The notes under the pieces: generated by a model
Database searches by the model: none
Told to the model about the DNA's origin: nothing
The model's input: the letters and a program-made list of their open reading frames with translations, nothing else
Shown here: in pieces, positions 52,559-62,097 of the stretch
Position numbering within the stretch: position 1 is the stretch's first letter
Layout of the letters: every line of letters begins with the position of its first letter
Assembly: GCF_001704275.1 (NCBI RefSeq)
Contig: NZ_CP011533.1
Span: 6,696,001 to 6,760,000 of the forward strand
Direction: 5' to 3'
Length of the DNA stretch: 64,000 nucleotides
Source: Streptomyces noursei ATCC 11455
Lineage (GTDB): Bacteria > Actinomycetota > Actinomycetes > Streptomycetales > Streptomycetaceae
Translations under genes and position numbers: made by a program

Positions 52559-54766
52559 TCACAGGCTCAGCTCCGGGTGGAGGTCCTTCATCCGCACCAC
52601 CTGCCGGCCGCGCGCCGCCAGGGAGGTCAGCGCGAGCGCCCCGAGGGTGAAGACCAGCAGCACCGCGCTGCCCTGCCACACGGGCGCCAGGTCGCCGCCC
52701 GTGATGAGCCGGCGCAGCCCCTCGACGATGTAACTCATCGGCAGGAAGGGGTGGATGGCGCCGAAGAAGCCGGGGCTGGTCTGCACCGGGTAGGTGCCGC
52801 CCGCCGACGTCAGCTGGAGCATCAGCAGCGCCAGGACGAGGATCCGGCCGGCCGGCCCGAACTTCGCGTTCAACCACTGCACGATCGCCGTGAAACAGGC
52901 CGTGACCAGCACCAGGAAGCCGATCGTGCCGGCGGCCCGGGCCATCTGGAGGCCGAGCGCGAAGTGCAGCACGCTCATCAGCGCCGCGGTCTGCAGCACC
53001 CCGATGCCGAAGACCGGCAGCCATCCGGACAGCGCCACCCGCCAGGAGGCCGCACCCATCGCCAGCGCCCTCCGGTTGAGCGGCGGGATCAACATGTACG
53101 CCACCATCGCGCCGACCCACAGGGACAGCGGGATGAAGTACGGGGCGAACCCGGTGCCGTAGTTGGGCGCCTTGTGGGCGGAACCGGACGCCAGCTGCAC
53201 CGGGTCGGACATCACCAGGGTGCGCGCGTCGCGGTCCTTCCTGCCGTAGTCGGGGATCTGCCCCGCCCCGTCGTGCAGCCCGCCGGCCAGCTGCGCCGAA
53301 CCGTCGGACAGCTTGAACATCCCGCCGTCCAGCGTCCGCGCGCCGTCCTTGAGGCGGCCGACGCCGGCGTCCAGGTCGGTCATCCCGGAGGCGGCCCGGC
53401 CGGTGCCGTCGTGCAGCTGCCGCGCCCCGTCGCTGAGCCGGTCCGCGCCGCTGGCCAACTGGGCGTTGCCCGCGGCCAGTTTGCGGGCGCCCGCGGAGAC
53501 CTTGTGGGCGCCGTCGTTGAGGTCGTTGATCTTCCGGACCGCGGCGTCCATGTCGGCGCCGAGGGTCGGCCCGTGCGCGGCCAGTTCGGAGGCCAGGGAG
53601 TGCAAGGTGTCCAGGTCCCGGCCGAGCTGGTCGAGGTTCTTCTGGTCGTGGACGTAGCCGCTGACCTCTTCGGCGGTGCCCGCCGCGGTGTTCGCCTGCT
53701 CCGTGATCCGCTTCAGTTCGGCGCAGTCGGTCACCAGGGTGACGCCGGTGCCGCAGCGCAGCCGGTAGTACGAGCCGAGGTGGTCGGCGATCCCCCGGGA
53801 GAGCTCGGCTCCCGTGGAGGCGGCGGCGGGCAGCTTGTCCAGGTGGTCGCGCACCGCCTGGGCGCCGTCCGCGACCAGTCGCGCGGCCTCCCCGATCTCC
53901 TTGCCGTGCGCCCGGACGAACGGTCCCACCTTGTCGACGACCCCGTTGACGGTGTCGGCGAGCTGCTGGGTCCCGTCGGCCACCTGCCCGGCCCCGTCGG
54001 CGAGTTGACGCGATCCGTCGGCGGCGGTGCCGGCGCCCCGGGCGAGGTCGGTGCTGCCCCGGCTGAGCCGGCCGGCGCCGGCGTCGAGGTCGCCCAGGCC
54101 GCCGACCAGCTGGGCGCTCCCGTTCTTGGCGGTGCCCAGGCCGTCGGCCAGTTTGCCGGTGCCGTCCTTGGCCTGCCCGATGCCGTCCTTGAGGCGGTCC
54201 GCGCCGTCGGCGGCCTCCTCCGTCTTGCCGTGCAGGGTCGAGAAGGAGACGAAGATCTTGTCGAGGAAGGTCCGCGACGCCTTGGCCGAGGCCGCGGCGC
54301 GCACCTCGGAGAAGACCGTCCGGGAGATCTGCCCGACGATGTAGTTGTTGGCGTCGTTGGTGCGCACCCTCAGGGCGCCGGTCTCCGGGTGGCCCCCGGA
54401 GCTGGAGGCGATCCGACGGCTGAAGTCCCGCGGAATGGACAGCGAGAGGTAGTACGTGCCGTTCTCGACGCCCCGGCCGGCCGCCACGGCGTCCACCTGG
54501 TGCCAGTCGAAGGTGTGGCTGTCGCGCAGCCCGGCGACGATGTTGTCGCCCGCGGAGAGGTGCTGCCCGCCGACGTCGGCGCCCGCGTCCTCGTTGACCA
54601 GCGCGACCGGGATCTTGTCCAGCCGGCCGTAGGGGTCCCAGAAGGACCACAGGTAGAGCGCGCCGTACAGGAGCGGCAGCAGCAGGAGCGCGGCCAGCGC
54701 GGCGCGCGGTAGCTTCCCCCTGCCGAACCGCTTCAGCTCAAGCGCGGCCAGCTTCGGCGAGCGCAT
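52559..54766 (-). CDS. YhgE/Pip-type membrane protein
   Basis: 735 residues. One N-terminal helix (about 20-42) and about five C-terminal helices (about 520-710) enclose a long extracytoplasmic region. The middle of that region (about 180-480) is built of 7-residue repeats such as LADGLG, LSRGS and LADGAGQ, predicted as long parallel helices. It is the architecture of phage receptor Pip and type VII secretion EsaA. It overlaps the upstream ATPase gene by 29 bp. It is probably an ABC-2-like exporter core or export scaffold; the cargo is unknown. Confidence 0.88.
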   Translation of the reverse strand: MRSPKLAALELKRFGRGKLPRAALAALLLLPLLYGALYLWSFWDPYGRLDKIPVALVNEDAGADVGGQHLSAGDNIVAGLRDSHTFDWHQVDAVAAGRGVENGTYYLSLSIPRDFSRRIASSSGGHPETGALRVRTNDANNYIVGQISRTVFSEVRAAASAKASRTFLDKIFVSFSTLHGKTEEAADGADRLKDGIGQAKDGTGKLADGLGTAKNGSAQLVGGLGDLDAGAGRLSRGSTDLARGAGTAADGSRQLADGAGQVADGTQQLADTVNGVVDKVGPFVRAHGKEIGEAARLVADGAQAVRDHLDKLPAAASTGAELSRGIADHLGSYYRLRCGTGVTLVTDCAELKRITEQANTAAGTAEEVSGYVHDQKNLDQLGRDLDTLHSLASELAAHGPTLGADMDAAVRKINDLNDGAHKVSAGARKLAAGNAQLASGADRLSDGARQLHDGTGRAASGMTDLDAGVGRLKDGARTLDGGMFKLSDGSAQLAGGLHDGAGQIPDYGRKDRDARTLVMSDPVQLASGSAHKAPNYGTGFAPYFIPLSLWVGAMVAYMLIPPLNRRALAMGAASWRVALSGWLPVFGIGVLQTAALMSVLHFALGLQMARAAGTIGFLVLVTACFTAIVQWLNAKFGPAGRILVLALLMLQLTSAGGTYPVQTSPGFFGAIHPFLPMSYIVEGLRRLITGGDLAPVWQGSAVLLVFTLGALALTSLAARGRQVVRMKDLHPELSL

Positions 54767-55532
54767 CGGCCGCCCCCTCCTCGTCGTGCCCGCCGTCCTC
54801 GGGGGCGCCGATGGCGTCCGGTTCCGGGCGTCCGGTGCGCACCAGCACCACGCCCGCGGTGTCCGCCGGCGGCTCGCTGCACACCGCGAGCACAGTGGTG
54901 CCGGCCGCCGCCAGCGCGTGCAGCATCGACCAGGCCGCCGTGCGCTCCTGGTCGGACAGCTTCAGGTCGGTGTCGTCGACGGCCAGCAACCGGGGGCCGC
55001 CGATCAACGCCAGCGCCACGGACAGCCGCAGCGCCTCCAGCCGCTCCAGGTCGCGCACGCAGGTGCGGACCCCCTTGGGCAGCGCCGCCACGTCCAGTCC
55101 CGCGGCGGCCAGCGCGCCGTCCACCAGGGCGCGGGCCTGCGCCCCGCGCTCCCGCCGGGGCCGCAGCAGCGTGCGGAGCGAGGCCCCGAACCGGCCCTGC
55201 AGCAGGGCGCGTTCGCGCAGGTGCTCGCCGACCGTCAGGGCCGGATCGAGCTCGGCGACCCCCGGTACATGGGCGAGCGCGGTGACGGACCGGACGGCGG
55301 CCATCCGCCGGGGCAGCGGCAGTCCGCCGACCTCGGCGGCGCCGGCCGTGGGCTTCATCCGGCCGGTGAGCGCCAGCAGCAGACAGGTCCGGCCGGACCC
55401 CGAAGGGCCTTGTACGGCGATCAGCGCGCCGGGTTCCGCGGTGACGTCGATGCCCCGGAACGCCCATCCGCGGGGGCCCTCGACCCCGATTCCGGCGGCC
55501 GTGACCGCCGCACCGTGCGGGGTGCTGTCCAC
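54738..55532 (-). CDS. Degenerate ABC-transporter ATP-binding protein
   Basis: 264 residues. Walker A GPSGSGRT is intact. The signature LSGGQ is replaced by LERLE, the Walker B Glu by Asp (LLAVDDTD), and the H-loop His by Ser (AVCSEPP). It likely binds ATP but may not hydrolyse it. It partners the YhgE-type protein. The GTG at 55532 is chosen because AAGGAGG lies at ideal spacing. A longer reading from 55670 would cross the operator. Small ABC domains next to YhgE genes are seen in Streptomyces, but the role is inferred. Confidence 0.82.
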   Translation of the reverse strand: MDSTPHGAAVTAAGIGVEGPRGWAFRGIDVTAEPGALIAVQGPSGSGRTCLLLALTGRMKPTAGAAEVGGLPLPRRMAAVRSVTALAHVPGVAELDPALTVGEHLRERALLQGRFGASLRTLLRPRRERGAQARALVDGALAAAGLDVAALPKGVRTCVRDLERLEALRLSVALALIGGPRLLAVDDTDLKLSDQERTAAWSMLHALAAAGTTVLAVCSEPPADTAGVVLVRTGRPEPDAIGAPEDGGHDEEGAADALAEAGRA

Positions 55533-55546
55533 GATCCCCTCCTTGC

Positions 55547-55560
55547 ACTGACTGGTCAGT
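55547..55560. promoter_or_regulatory. TetR-type operator
   Basis: ACTGAC-TG-GTCAGT, perfect 6-bp arms, 15 bp before the start of the operon whose last gene encodes a TetR repressor. Confidence 0.75.
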
Positions 55561-55763
55561 TCAAAGTAGGGAGCCCTCCCGCTGTCCGCAAGGGGTTCTC
55601 CGGAAATCCGCGAAAACCCGTTCCGGATCCCCGTCGCGATGTCCGTTTTTCCGGCAAAACCGCAGGTCACGGCCGATTGTCAGTGGTGTGCCGCACGATG
55701 GGTGCATACGGTCCGCATCGGCCCGCCGGTTCTCAACCCGCGGGCGACGACAGGAGGTTCGTC

Positions 55764-56279
55764 ATGGCAGCTCGTCCCACCGCGGGCAGCTCCGCTGCGT
55801 ACGGTCCCCCGAGCGATGTCCACCCCGTCCTGCGCCGGGCGTCCGCGCCGCCCGCCGCCCTCGACCTGCTCACCAAAGCACAGCACGGCCTCGACGAGGC
55901 CGAGACCCTGGAATCCGCCAACGAACGCTTCGCCGCCGCCCACCTGGCCGCGCTGCGCGCCGCCGCCGCCGTCCTCGCCGTGCGCGGCCGGCCGGAGCCC
56001 ACCGCGCGCCGCCGGAAGACTATCCGGAGCGCCTGGGAGGTGCTGCCCGAGGTCGCTCCCGAACTCGCCGAGTGGAGCGCCCTGTTCGCGGCCGGCGCCG
56101 CCCGCCGGGCCCGGGCCGAGGCCGGCATAGCGGGCGCGGCCACCCGGCGCGACGCCGACGACCTGCTGCGGGACGCCGGGATGTTCCTCCGCCTGGTCGA
56201 GCGGATGCTCCGACTCCAGCCGGTGCTGCCCCCGCAGCGGGCCGGGGACCCCAGCGGCAGTTGGGGCAGGGCCGGCTGA
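55764..56279 (+). CDS. SAV_6107-type HEPN domain protein
   Basis: A 171-residue all-helical protein. The core KAQHGLDEAETLESANERFAAAHLAALRAAAAVLA (two runs) fits the HEPN group of Streptomyces SAV_6107. The usual RNase motif Rx4-6H is not obvious. AGGAGG lies 6 nt before the ATG. It stands just upstream of a methyltransferase. Function unknown; HEPN proteins are often RNA-binding or toxin-like, but no antitoxin partner is seen. Confidence 0.82.
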   Translation: MAARPTAGSSAAYGPPSDVHPVLRRASAPPAALDLLTKAQHGLDEAETLESANERFAAAHLAALRAAAAVLAVRGRPEPTARRRKTIRSAWEVLPEVAPELAEWSALFAAGAARRARAEAGIAGAATRRDADDLLRDAGMFLRLVERMLRLQPVLPPQRAGDPSGSWGRAG

Positions 56280-56384
56280 CCGCCCGCCCCCGCCCGGCGC
56301 GCGGGCCGGAGGCGGCACCAGGCACGATACGGAATAGGGTGGTGAACGACTGGATGTCCATGCCCCGCCGAGGAGCCACCCACC

Positions 56385-57140
56385 GTGTCTGACCCGCTGC
56401 GCCCGCGCGCCTCCCTTCGTACCGCCGTGGTCTGGGACGTCCTCAAGGACGCCCTGGAGCGCCGGGTCAAGGCCGCCGGGCGCGACGCCCTGGACGTCCT
56501 CGACACCGGTGGCGGCAGCGGCAACTTCGCCGTCCCGGTGGCCCGTCTCGGTCACCGCGTCACCGTCGTCGACCCCAGCCCCAACGCCCTCTTCGCCCTG
56601 GAGCGCCGGGCCGCCGAGGCCGGGGTCGCCGACCGGATCCGCGGGGTCCAGGGCGACGCCCACGGGCTGTTCCAGGTCGTCGAGCGCGGTGGCTACGACG
56701 CGGTGCTCTGCCACGGCGTGCTGGAGTACGTCGACGACCCGGCCGAGGGCCTGCGCAACGCCGTCGGCGCGCTCCGCCCCGCCGGCACCCTGAGCCTGCT
56801 CGCCGCCGGCCTGGGCGGGGCGGTCCTCGCCCGTGCCCTGGCGGGCCACTTCACCGAGGCCCGCCGGGCCCTCACCGACCCCGCCGGCCGCTGGGGCGAG
56901 GGCGACCCGGTGCCCCGCCGGTTCACCGCCGAGCAGCTCACCGAGCTGGTCACCGGCACCGGCCTCCAGGTCGGCGCGGTGCACGGCGTGCGGATCTTCG
57001 CCGACCTGGTGCCCGGCGTCCTGGTCGACACCGAGCCCGGCGCCCTGGACGCGCTGCTGAAGCTGGAGGTCGCCGCGGCGGAGCAGCCCGCGTTCCACTC
57101 GGTCGCCACCCAGCTGCACGTCCTCGCCGAGCGCGACTGA
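56385..57140 (+). CDS. Class I SAM-dependent methyltransferase
   Basis: 251 residues. SAM motif I DVLDTGGGSGNFAVPVARLG, motif II acidic strand VTVVDPSPNALFALE, and the post-motif block YDAVLCHGVLEYVDDP are clear. The C-terminal part has a cap segment around ALAGHFTEARRAL. It is similar in outline to CmoA/Trm9-type tRNA or small-molecule methyltransferases; the substrate is unknown. TAGGGT at about 56334 is a possible -10. Confidence 0.88.
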   Translation: MSDPLRPRASLRTAVVWDVLKDALERRVKAAGRDALDVLDTGGGSGNFAVPVARLGHRVTVVDPSPNALFALERRAAEAGVADRIRGVQGDAHGLFQVVERGGYDAVLCHGVLEYVDDPAEGLRNAVGALRPAGTLSLLAAGLGGAVLARALAGHFTEARRALTDPAGRWGEGDPVPRRFTAEQLTELVTGTGLQVGAVHGVRIFADLVPGVLVDTEPGALDALLKLEVAAAEQPAFHSVATQLHVLAERD

Positions 57141-57572
57141 CGTCTCACGAGGTCGCCGGGCCGCGCCGCGGTCGTTCCGATCGCACACGGCTCCTCACCG
57201 TTCGTACGGCCCGCACCGCTCCCCGCCGATGCGCCCGCACCGTCGGGCCGCGGGCGGCGGGCGGTACGGCACCGAGGAGCGGCGTCCACGGCGCTCGCGA
57301 GCACCGTCCGCGGGACCCGATGGCGCCCGCGGGCATCGCGTGTGGTCGGGCACAGGCCACCCGAACAGCCGCTTCGCCCCGTATGATCGGGGTACGACGT
57401 TCCGGCATGACGGACTGGCGGGTGGGGAATGCAGCCAGCATCACCACCAGCCGCCGCAGCGGTGCGGACGGTGAATTGGCGTAGAGGGGCGGGTTTCACG
57501 GGGGCGATTCCCTGCCTATCCTGAAAGGGTCGCACCCGGTCGCCCCCCGCGACCGACGAGTAGGAGGACTCC
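57141..57572. other. 432-bp gene-free stretch before the DUF3040 gene
   Basis: Holds a good -10 TATGAT at 57382-57387. Twenty bases downstream of its last T, at 57407, begins a 25-codon ORF (MTDWRVGNAAS..., stop 57482-57484) without a ribosome-binding site. The rest shows no coding character. It is probably the long promoter/leader of the DUF3040 gene. Confidence 0.5.
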
Positions 57573-57974
57573 GTGCCGCTCTCGGAGCACGAGCAGCGCA
57601 TGCTCGAGCAAATGGAGCGAGCGCTGTACGCCGAAGATCCCAAGTTCGCGACAGCGCTTGAGGGAAGCGGGCTGCGTACGTACACCCGGCGACGGGTCTA
57701 CCAAGCGGTCGCGGGCTTCCTGGTGGGTATCGGCCTGCTCATGGCCGGCATGGTTGCGCAGCAGATCTGGTGGGTCAGCGTCATCGGCTTCCTCGTCATG
57801 CTCGGCTGCGCGGTGCTGGCCGTCACCGGCTGGCGCAAGGCCCCCAAGCCCGGTGAGCGCGCCGCCGGCCCCGGTGGGGCGCAGCCGCGCCGCCAGGTCA
57901 GGCCGCGCCGTTCGATGATGAACCGCATCGAGGACCGCTGGCAGCGCCGCCGCGACGAGCAACAGGGCCACTGA
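57573..57974 (+). CDS. DUF3040 small membrane protein
   Basis: 133 residues. The start MPLSEHEQRMLEQMERALYAEDPKF is diagnostic of DUF3040 (shown in part: LSEHEQRMLEQME). Two adjacent transmembrane helices (about residues 43-87) and a basic C-terminal tail follow. It usually lies near the actinobacterial division cluster. GGAGG precedes the GTG. Function unknown; a septum or envelope role is guessed from position in other genomes. Confidence 0.87.
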   Translation: MPLSEHEQRMLEQMERALYAEDPKFATALEGSGLRTYTRRRVYQAVAGFLVGIGLLMAGMVAQQIWWVSVIGFLVMLGCAVLAVTGWRKAPKPGERAAGPGGAQPRRQVRPRRSMMNRIEDRWQRRRDEQQGH

Positions 57975-58291
57975 CCGACGGGCTCGACGCCCGGTTCCTC
58001 CGTACGGCGAACGCCGGGGCGCGGGCTCGGCCGATTTCTCGGATCCGGCCGGTTTTCCGACGTCTCTCCGGGCTTTTGGCGCCCGGCCCGTTCGTGTTTT
58101 TGATGCCGGTCCGGGTATTCGTTTCGACTTCCGTGGTGTGGCCCCCGGGCGATCGGGGGCCACACCTTTTCCGTTTTCCGGGTGCGCCGTTTTCCGCGCG
58201 GGATTCCGTGTGTGCGGTGCCGCGCCGATGGCTTCTCGCACAGGAGTGCCCGCTGCCGGGCACGGTGGGTCGTGCCCGAGGGGGTGCCGGA
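57975..58291. other. 317-bp gap between convergent genes
   Basis: Contains only a strong terminator hairpin at 58135-58166 and T-rich stretches; no coding potential seen. Confidence 0.6.
58135..58170 (+). terminator. Terminator after the DUF3040 gene
   Basis: 13-bp perfect stem (58135-58147 with 58154-58166), 6-nt loop, followed by TTTT. It could also serve the opposite-strand operon. Confidence 0.88.
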
Positions 58292-60712
58292 CTACGCCCG
58301 CTCGTCGCGCCGCCGTCCCGCCGTCCGCAGCGCGGCCACCGCGCGTCGGGCCGCGGTCGCCGGGCGGCTGTTCCGGCAGCCCAGCCGCAGTGCCGCCCAC
58401 CGGGCCGCCCAGGACCGGCGGAGCCGCGCCGCCGAGCGCGGCGCGAACCGGGCCCGTAGCCGCAGTGCGCGGGGCGCCCCGTCCCGCAGGCTGGCCTGGA
58501 CCTGCCGGACGTCCGCGGCGAGCCCGGACACCGGGACCGGCCGTGGGGCGTACAGCACCCCCTCGACCGCCGTGGCCACCCGCCGGGCGGCGGCCGCGGC
58601 GTCCGGTTGCAGTTCCCCGACGCGAATGATCCGGGCCGCCGCCGTGCGCGGCGTCAGCGACTCGTCCGGGCAGATCCCGAAGTCCCAGCCGGTGTCCATC
58701 AGCTCCTGCCAGGCGTCGAGGGTGTGGGCCGCGGCGTCGCCGTCCGGGCCGCCGGCCAGCCGGCGGGCGCGGACCCGGCTCCGCCAGAGCAGTGGCACCG
58801 CGGGCAGCGCCAGGACCAGCAGTGCGGCGAGGATCCCGGCCGCGAGCGCCCAGGGCGCGGGGCCGCCGTCCGACGGGCCGGAGGCCGGGTCAGCGGGCGC
58901 GGCCGCGCAGTCCGGACCGGCGCCCGCCCGCCGGTCGCCGGCGCCGCAGGAGGGGTCCGCGGACGGTCCGGTCGAGGGCATCGCGGACGGCGCCGTCGCG
59001 CGGTCCGGGGCGCCGGGACCGGTCGCCTGCGAGGGGTCGGGATAGGCGTAGTCCGGGACGCTGCCGCGGCTCGGGGTCGGCTCGAAGCGGGTCCAGCCGA
59101 CGCCCTGGAAGTACAGCTCGGGCCAGGCGTGCGCGTCCTTCAGGCCCACCGACGTCGTGCCGTCGGGCTGCGGGGTGCCCGGGGTGAAGCCGACAGCGAC
59201 CCGGGCCGGAATGCCGAGGGTGCGGGCCATCGCCGCCATGGAGAACGAGAAGTGGACGCAGAAGCCCTCCTTCTCCTCCAGGAAGCGGGCTATCGCCTCG
59301 GTGCCGCTGCCCGCCCGGACCTCGGTGTTGTAGGTGAAGCCGCCATCGACGGCGAACCAGTCCTGGAGCTTGACCGCCTTGTCGTACGCCGTGCGGGCAC
59401 CGTGGGTGACCTTGCGGGCGGTGCTGCGGACGATCGCGGGGAGGGAGGCCGGGACCTTGGTGTACTCGCGCTGCAGCGCGGCGGGCGGGGCCGGGGCGGT
59501 GGCCAGCTGGTGCGCGGTGGGCCGCACCTGGAGGCTCTCGACCTGGTACTGCAGGCCGTGGGTGTTCTGCCCGCGGTCGCCGACCAGGGTGCGGCCCTCG
59601 GGCTCGAACCGCCAGCGGCCGGGGATGTCCACCTTGGCCGCCGGATAGGGGAGCGGCAGCCAGTTCTGGGTGTACCAGCGGGCGGTGGACAGGGAGGTGT
59701 TGATCCGGGTGACGGGGACGTCGGAGCTGAGGCCGGGAGGCCGGGGCAACTCGGCGGGGACGTCGGTGACCGTGCGCTCGGAGGGTTTCCAGGCCGTGCC
59801 GTCGAACTGGTCCAGGGCGACGATCCGCAGATACATCTCGCGGGTGTCGGCCGCGGTGGTGCGGTAGTTGAGGACCTCGCGGTCCTCCGGTTGGTTCAGG
59901 CTGTCCTGGAGCGAGACCAGGGGGTTCACCGCGGAGATGGTGCCGCCCCCGCCGCCGGGCCCGGCGCTGTCGGCGGTCGGACCGAGCAACCCGCCGCCCA
60001 GCGACGGCAGTACGGCGGGCACCAGCAGCGCGATGCCCAGCGCCAGCGCGCCGATCCGGCGACCCCGGCGGATCGGCACCGGGGCGCCGCCGGCACCGCC
60101 GGGTCGGCCCGGTGCCGGACTGCCGAACACCCGGCCCCACTGGGAGAGCCGGTCGCGGCCCTCGGCGAGCAGGAGCAGCAGATAGCCGGCGGCGGCCACG
60201 ACGAACCACAACCAGCCCGCGCCGTCCGGGGACAGCCCCGCCGCCACGGAATACAGCGCGAGCAGCGGCAGTCCGGCGGGCGCGGCGCTGCGGTAGGTGA
60301 CCGCCAGCGCGTCCACGACGAGGCCGATCAGCAGCACCCCGGAGATCAGCAGCAGCCGGATGCCGGGCGTGACCGGGGCCGGGATGGCGTAGCGGCCGAC
60401 GTCCCGGACGCCGTTGTGCACCAGGTCGGCGAGCGCGGCGACGGCGTCCGGCCCCGGCAGCAGCCCGGCCATCGCCCGGCCGTGGGCGAACACCGCGGTC
60501 AGCAGCAGGACGGCCGCCAGCGCCTGGGCGACGACGATCAGCGGCCGGGCCAGCGGAAGCCGCCGGGCCAGCGCCCCCACCCCCGTCACCAGCGCCAGCG
60601 ACAGCGCCGCCTGGAACAGCCAGGTGACCGGGTCCACCAGCGGCAGCATCGCGCACCCGGCGGACAGTGTGGCCACCATCGCGCCCAGCGTCAGCCGTCC
60701 CCGCCCGTTCAT
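58292..60712 (-). CDS. DUF3488/transglutaminase-core membrane protein
   Basis: 806 residues. About six N-terminal helices (1-240), an extracytoplasmic transglutaminase-like domain with Cys in EEKEGFCVHFSFSMAAMARTLGIPARV (about residue 484; shown as GFCVHF), His in AHAWPELYF, and a following Asp-region. Another helix (about 625-645) precedes a cytoplasmic DUF4129-like tail. The ATG overlaps the DUF58 gene stop (ATGA). It belongs to the widespread MoxR-DUF58-TGase operon. It may act as a protease or cross-linker; substrate unknown. Confidence 0.88.
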   Translation of the reverse strand: MNGRGRLTLGAMVATLSAGCAMLPLVDPVTWLFQAALSLALVTGVGALARRLPLARPLIVVAQALAAVLLLTAVFAHGRAMAGLLPGPDAVAALADLVHNGVRDVGRYAIPAPVTPGIRLLLISGVLLIGLVVDALAVTYRSAAPAGLPLLALYSVAAGLSPDGAGWLWFVVAAAGYLLLLLAEGRDRLSQWGRVFGSPAPGRPGGAGGAPVPIRRGRRIGALALGIALLVPAVLPSLGGGLLGPTADSAGPGGGGGTISAVNPLVSLQDSLNQPEDREVLNYRTTAADTREMYLRIVALDQFDGTAWKPSERTVTDVPAELPRPPGLSSDVPVTRINTSLSTARWYTQNWLPLPYPAAKVDIPGRWRFEPEGRTLVGDRGQNTHGLQYQVESLQVRPTAHQLATAPAPPAALQREYTKVPASLPAIVRSTARKVTHGARTAYDKAVKLQDWFAVDGGFTYNTEVRAGSGTEAIARFLEEKEGFCVHFSFSMAAMARTLGIPARVAVGFTPGTPQPDGTTSVGLKDAHAWPELYFQGVGWTRFEPTPSRGSVPDYAYPDPSQATGPGAPDRATAPSAMPSTGPSADPSCGAGDRRAGAGPDCAAAPADPASGPSDGGPAPWALAAGILAALLVLALPAVPLLWRSRVRARRLAGGPDGDAAAHTLDAWQELMDTGWDFGICPDESLTPRTAAARIIRVGELQPDAAAAARRVATAVEGVLYAPRPVPVSGLAADVRQVQASLRDGAPRALRLRARFAPRSAARLRRSWAARWAALRLGCRNSRPATAARRAVAALRTAGRRRDERA

Positions 60713-62097
60713 GCGCCCGCCTCGCTTCGTCCGGGGGCGCCGGGGGCGCCCCGCCCCGGCGCCGCGCCGGCTGTCGGGCCCGGTGCCGCACCCGCCCGGT
60801 CCGCCGCCCGCCACAGATCCGCCAGTGCGTCACCGGGCGCCACCGGCAGCGCCGCCCAGCCCGCCTCGCGCAGCAGCCGCACCCGCTCGGCGACCGGTGT
60901 CCCCTGGGAGGGACGGATCCCGCCGGGCCCCCGGGACCAGGCGTCGCCGTCCAGGACGAAGGCGACCGCGGTGACACTGCGTCGGCGGATCCGGCCGGCC
61001 AGCGCGGCCTGCTCCTCGTCCAGTTCGCCGAAGAAGGCGATCAGCAGCCCTTCCGCGCCGCCGCGCAGCGCGTCGTACGCCGCGGAGAGGCCCTGCTCGG
61101 CGGAGTGCTCCACGACGGCGAGGGTGTCCAGCAGCAGGCCCGCGGCGTCCGCGGACTCGCCGCCCGCGAAGCCGCCGCCCTCCGGACCGGGCACCGTGTG
61201 GCCGGTGTCCGTCAGCAACCGCACCGAGAAGCCCCGCTCCAGCAGGTGCAGAGCCACCGAGGCGGCGCCGGCCACCGCCCATTCGAAGGCCGAATCGGGC
61301 CCGGAACCCTCGTGGGCGACCGTGCGGGTGTCGAGCAGGACGGTGCAGCGCGCCTTCTGCGGCTGCTCCTCGCGACGCACCATCAGCTCGCCGTGGCGCG
61401 CGGTGGAGCGCCAGTGGACCCGGCGCAGATCGTCGCCGTGGCGGTAGCCGCGCGGGATGATGTCGTCCTCACCGGCCAGGGCGAGCGAGCGGTGCCGTCC
61501 GTCGCCGTACCCGGCGGTCTCGCCGGCCAGCCGGACCGGCGACAGCGGCTCGACGCGGGGCACCACCGTGAGGGTGTCGAACGAGCTGAAGGAGCGGGTC
61601 AGCTCGCACATGCCGAACGGGTCGGTCAGGCGCAGCTGCAGCGGCCCCAGCGCATAGCGGCCGCGCAGGTCGGAGCGGACGCGGTAGGACACCTCGCGGT
61701 GCCCGCCGGGCTCGACGCGGTCCAGGACGAAGCGCGGCCGGGGCCCGAGGACGTAGGGGACCCGGTCCTGGAGCATCAGCACGCCGGTCGACAGCCGTGC
61801 GACGTTCTCCACCCGGAGTCGGACCCGGGCCTCGGCCGCCGTCGCGACCCGCGCCGGCGTGAGGGTGCGGCTGCCCGCGACGCGGTAGCGGGTGCGGTGC
61901 AGCACCAGGACGCACACCAGCGGCAGCGCCGCCAGCAGCAGCCCGACCCGCAGCAGATCCGCCTGCCCCAGGAGATACGCGCAGGCCGCGGCGGCCACCC
62001 CGGCCGCCAGGAACGACCGGCCGCGGGTCGTCAGCCCCTGGAAGGCGCCGCGCAGCCCGCCCGGCTCGGGCGTCCCGGTGCTCCCCCCGCCGGACAT
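60709..62097 (-). CDS. DUF58 protein (vWA-like) of the MoxR operon
   Basis: 462 residues. Two N-terminal transmembrane helices (about 28-66), a beta-rich stretch, then the DUF58 block DDLRRVHWRSTARHGELMVR and a von Willebrand-like fold with CTVLLDTR. It starts at the ATG at 62097, whose A is the last base of the moxR stop, so translation is coupled. It probably assists MoxR in metal or cofactor insertion or envelope-protein folding; the client is unknown. Confidence 0.88.
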   Translation of the reverse strand: MSGGGSTGTPEPGGLRGAFQGLTTRGRSFLAAGVAAAACAYLLGQADLLRVGLLLAALPLVCVLVLHRTRYRVAGSRTLTPARVATAAEARVRLRVENVARLSTGVLMLQDRVPYVLGPRPRFVLDRVEPGGHREVSYRVRSDLRGRYALGPLQLRLTDPFGMCELTRSFSSFDTLTVVPRVEPLSPVRLAGETAGYGDGRHRSLALAGEDDIIPRGYRHGDDLRRVHWRSTARHGELMVRREEQPQKARCTVLLDTRTVAHEGSGPDSAFEWAVAGAASVALHLLERGFSVRLLTDTGHTVPGPEGGGFAGGESADAAGLLLDTLAVVEHSAEQGLSAAYDALRGGAEGLLIAFFGELDEEQAALAGRIRRRSVTAVAFVLDGDAWSRGPGGIRPSQGTPVAERVRLLREAGWAALPVAPGDALADLWRAADRAGAAPGPTAGAAPGRGAPGAPGRSEAGA

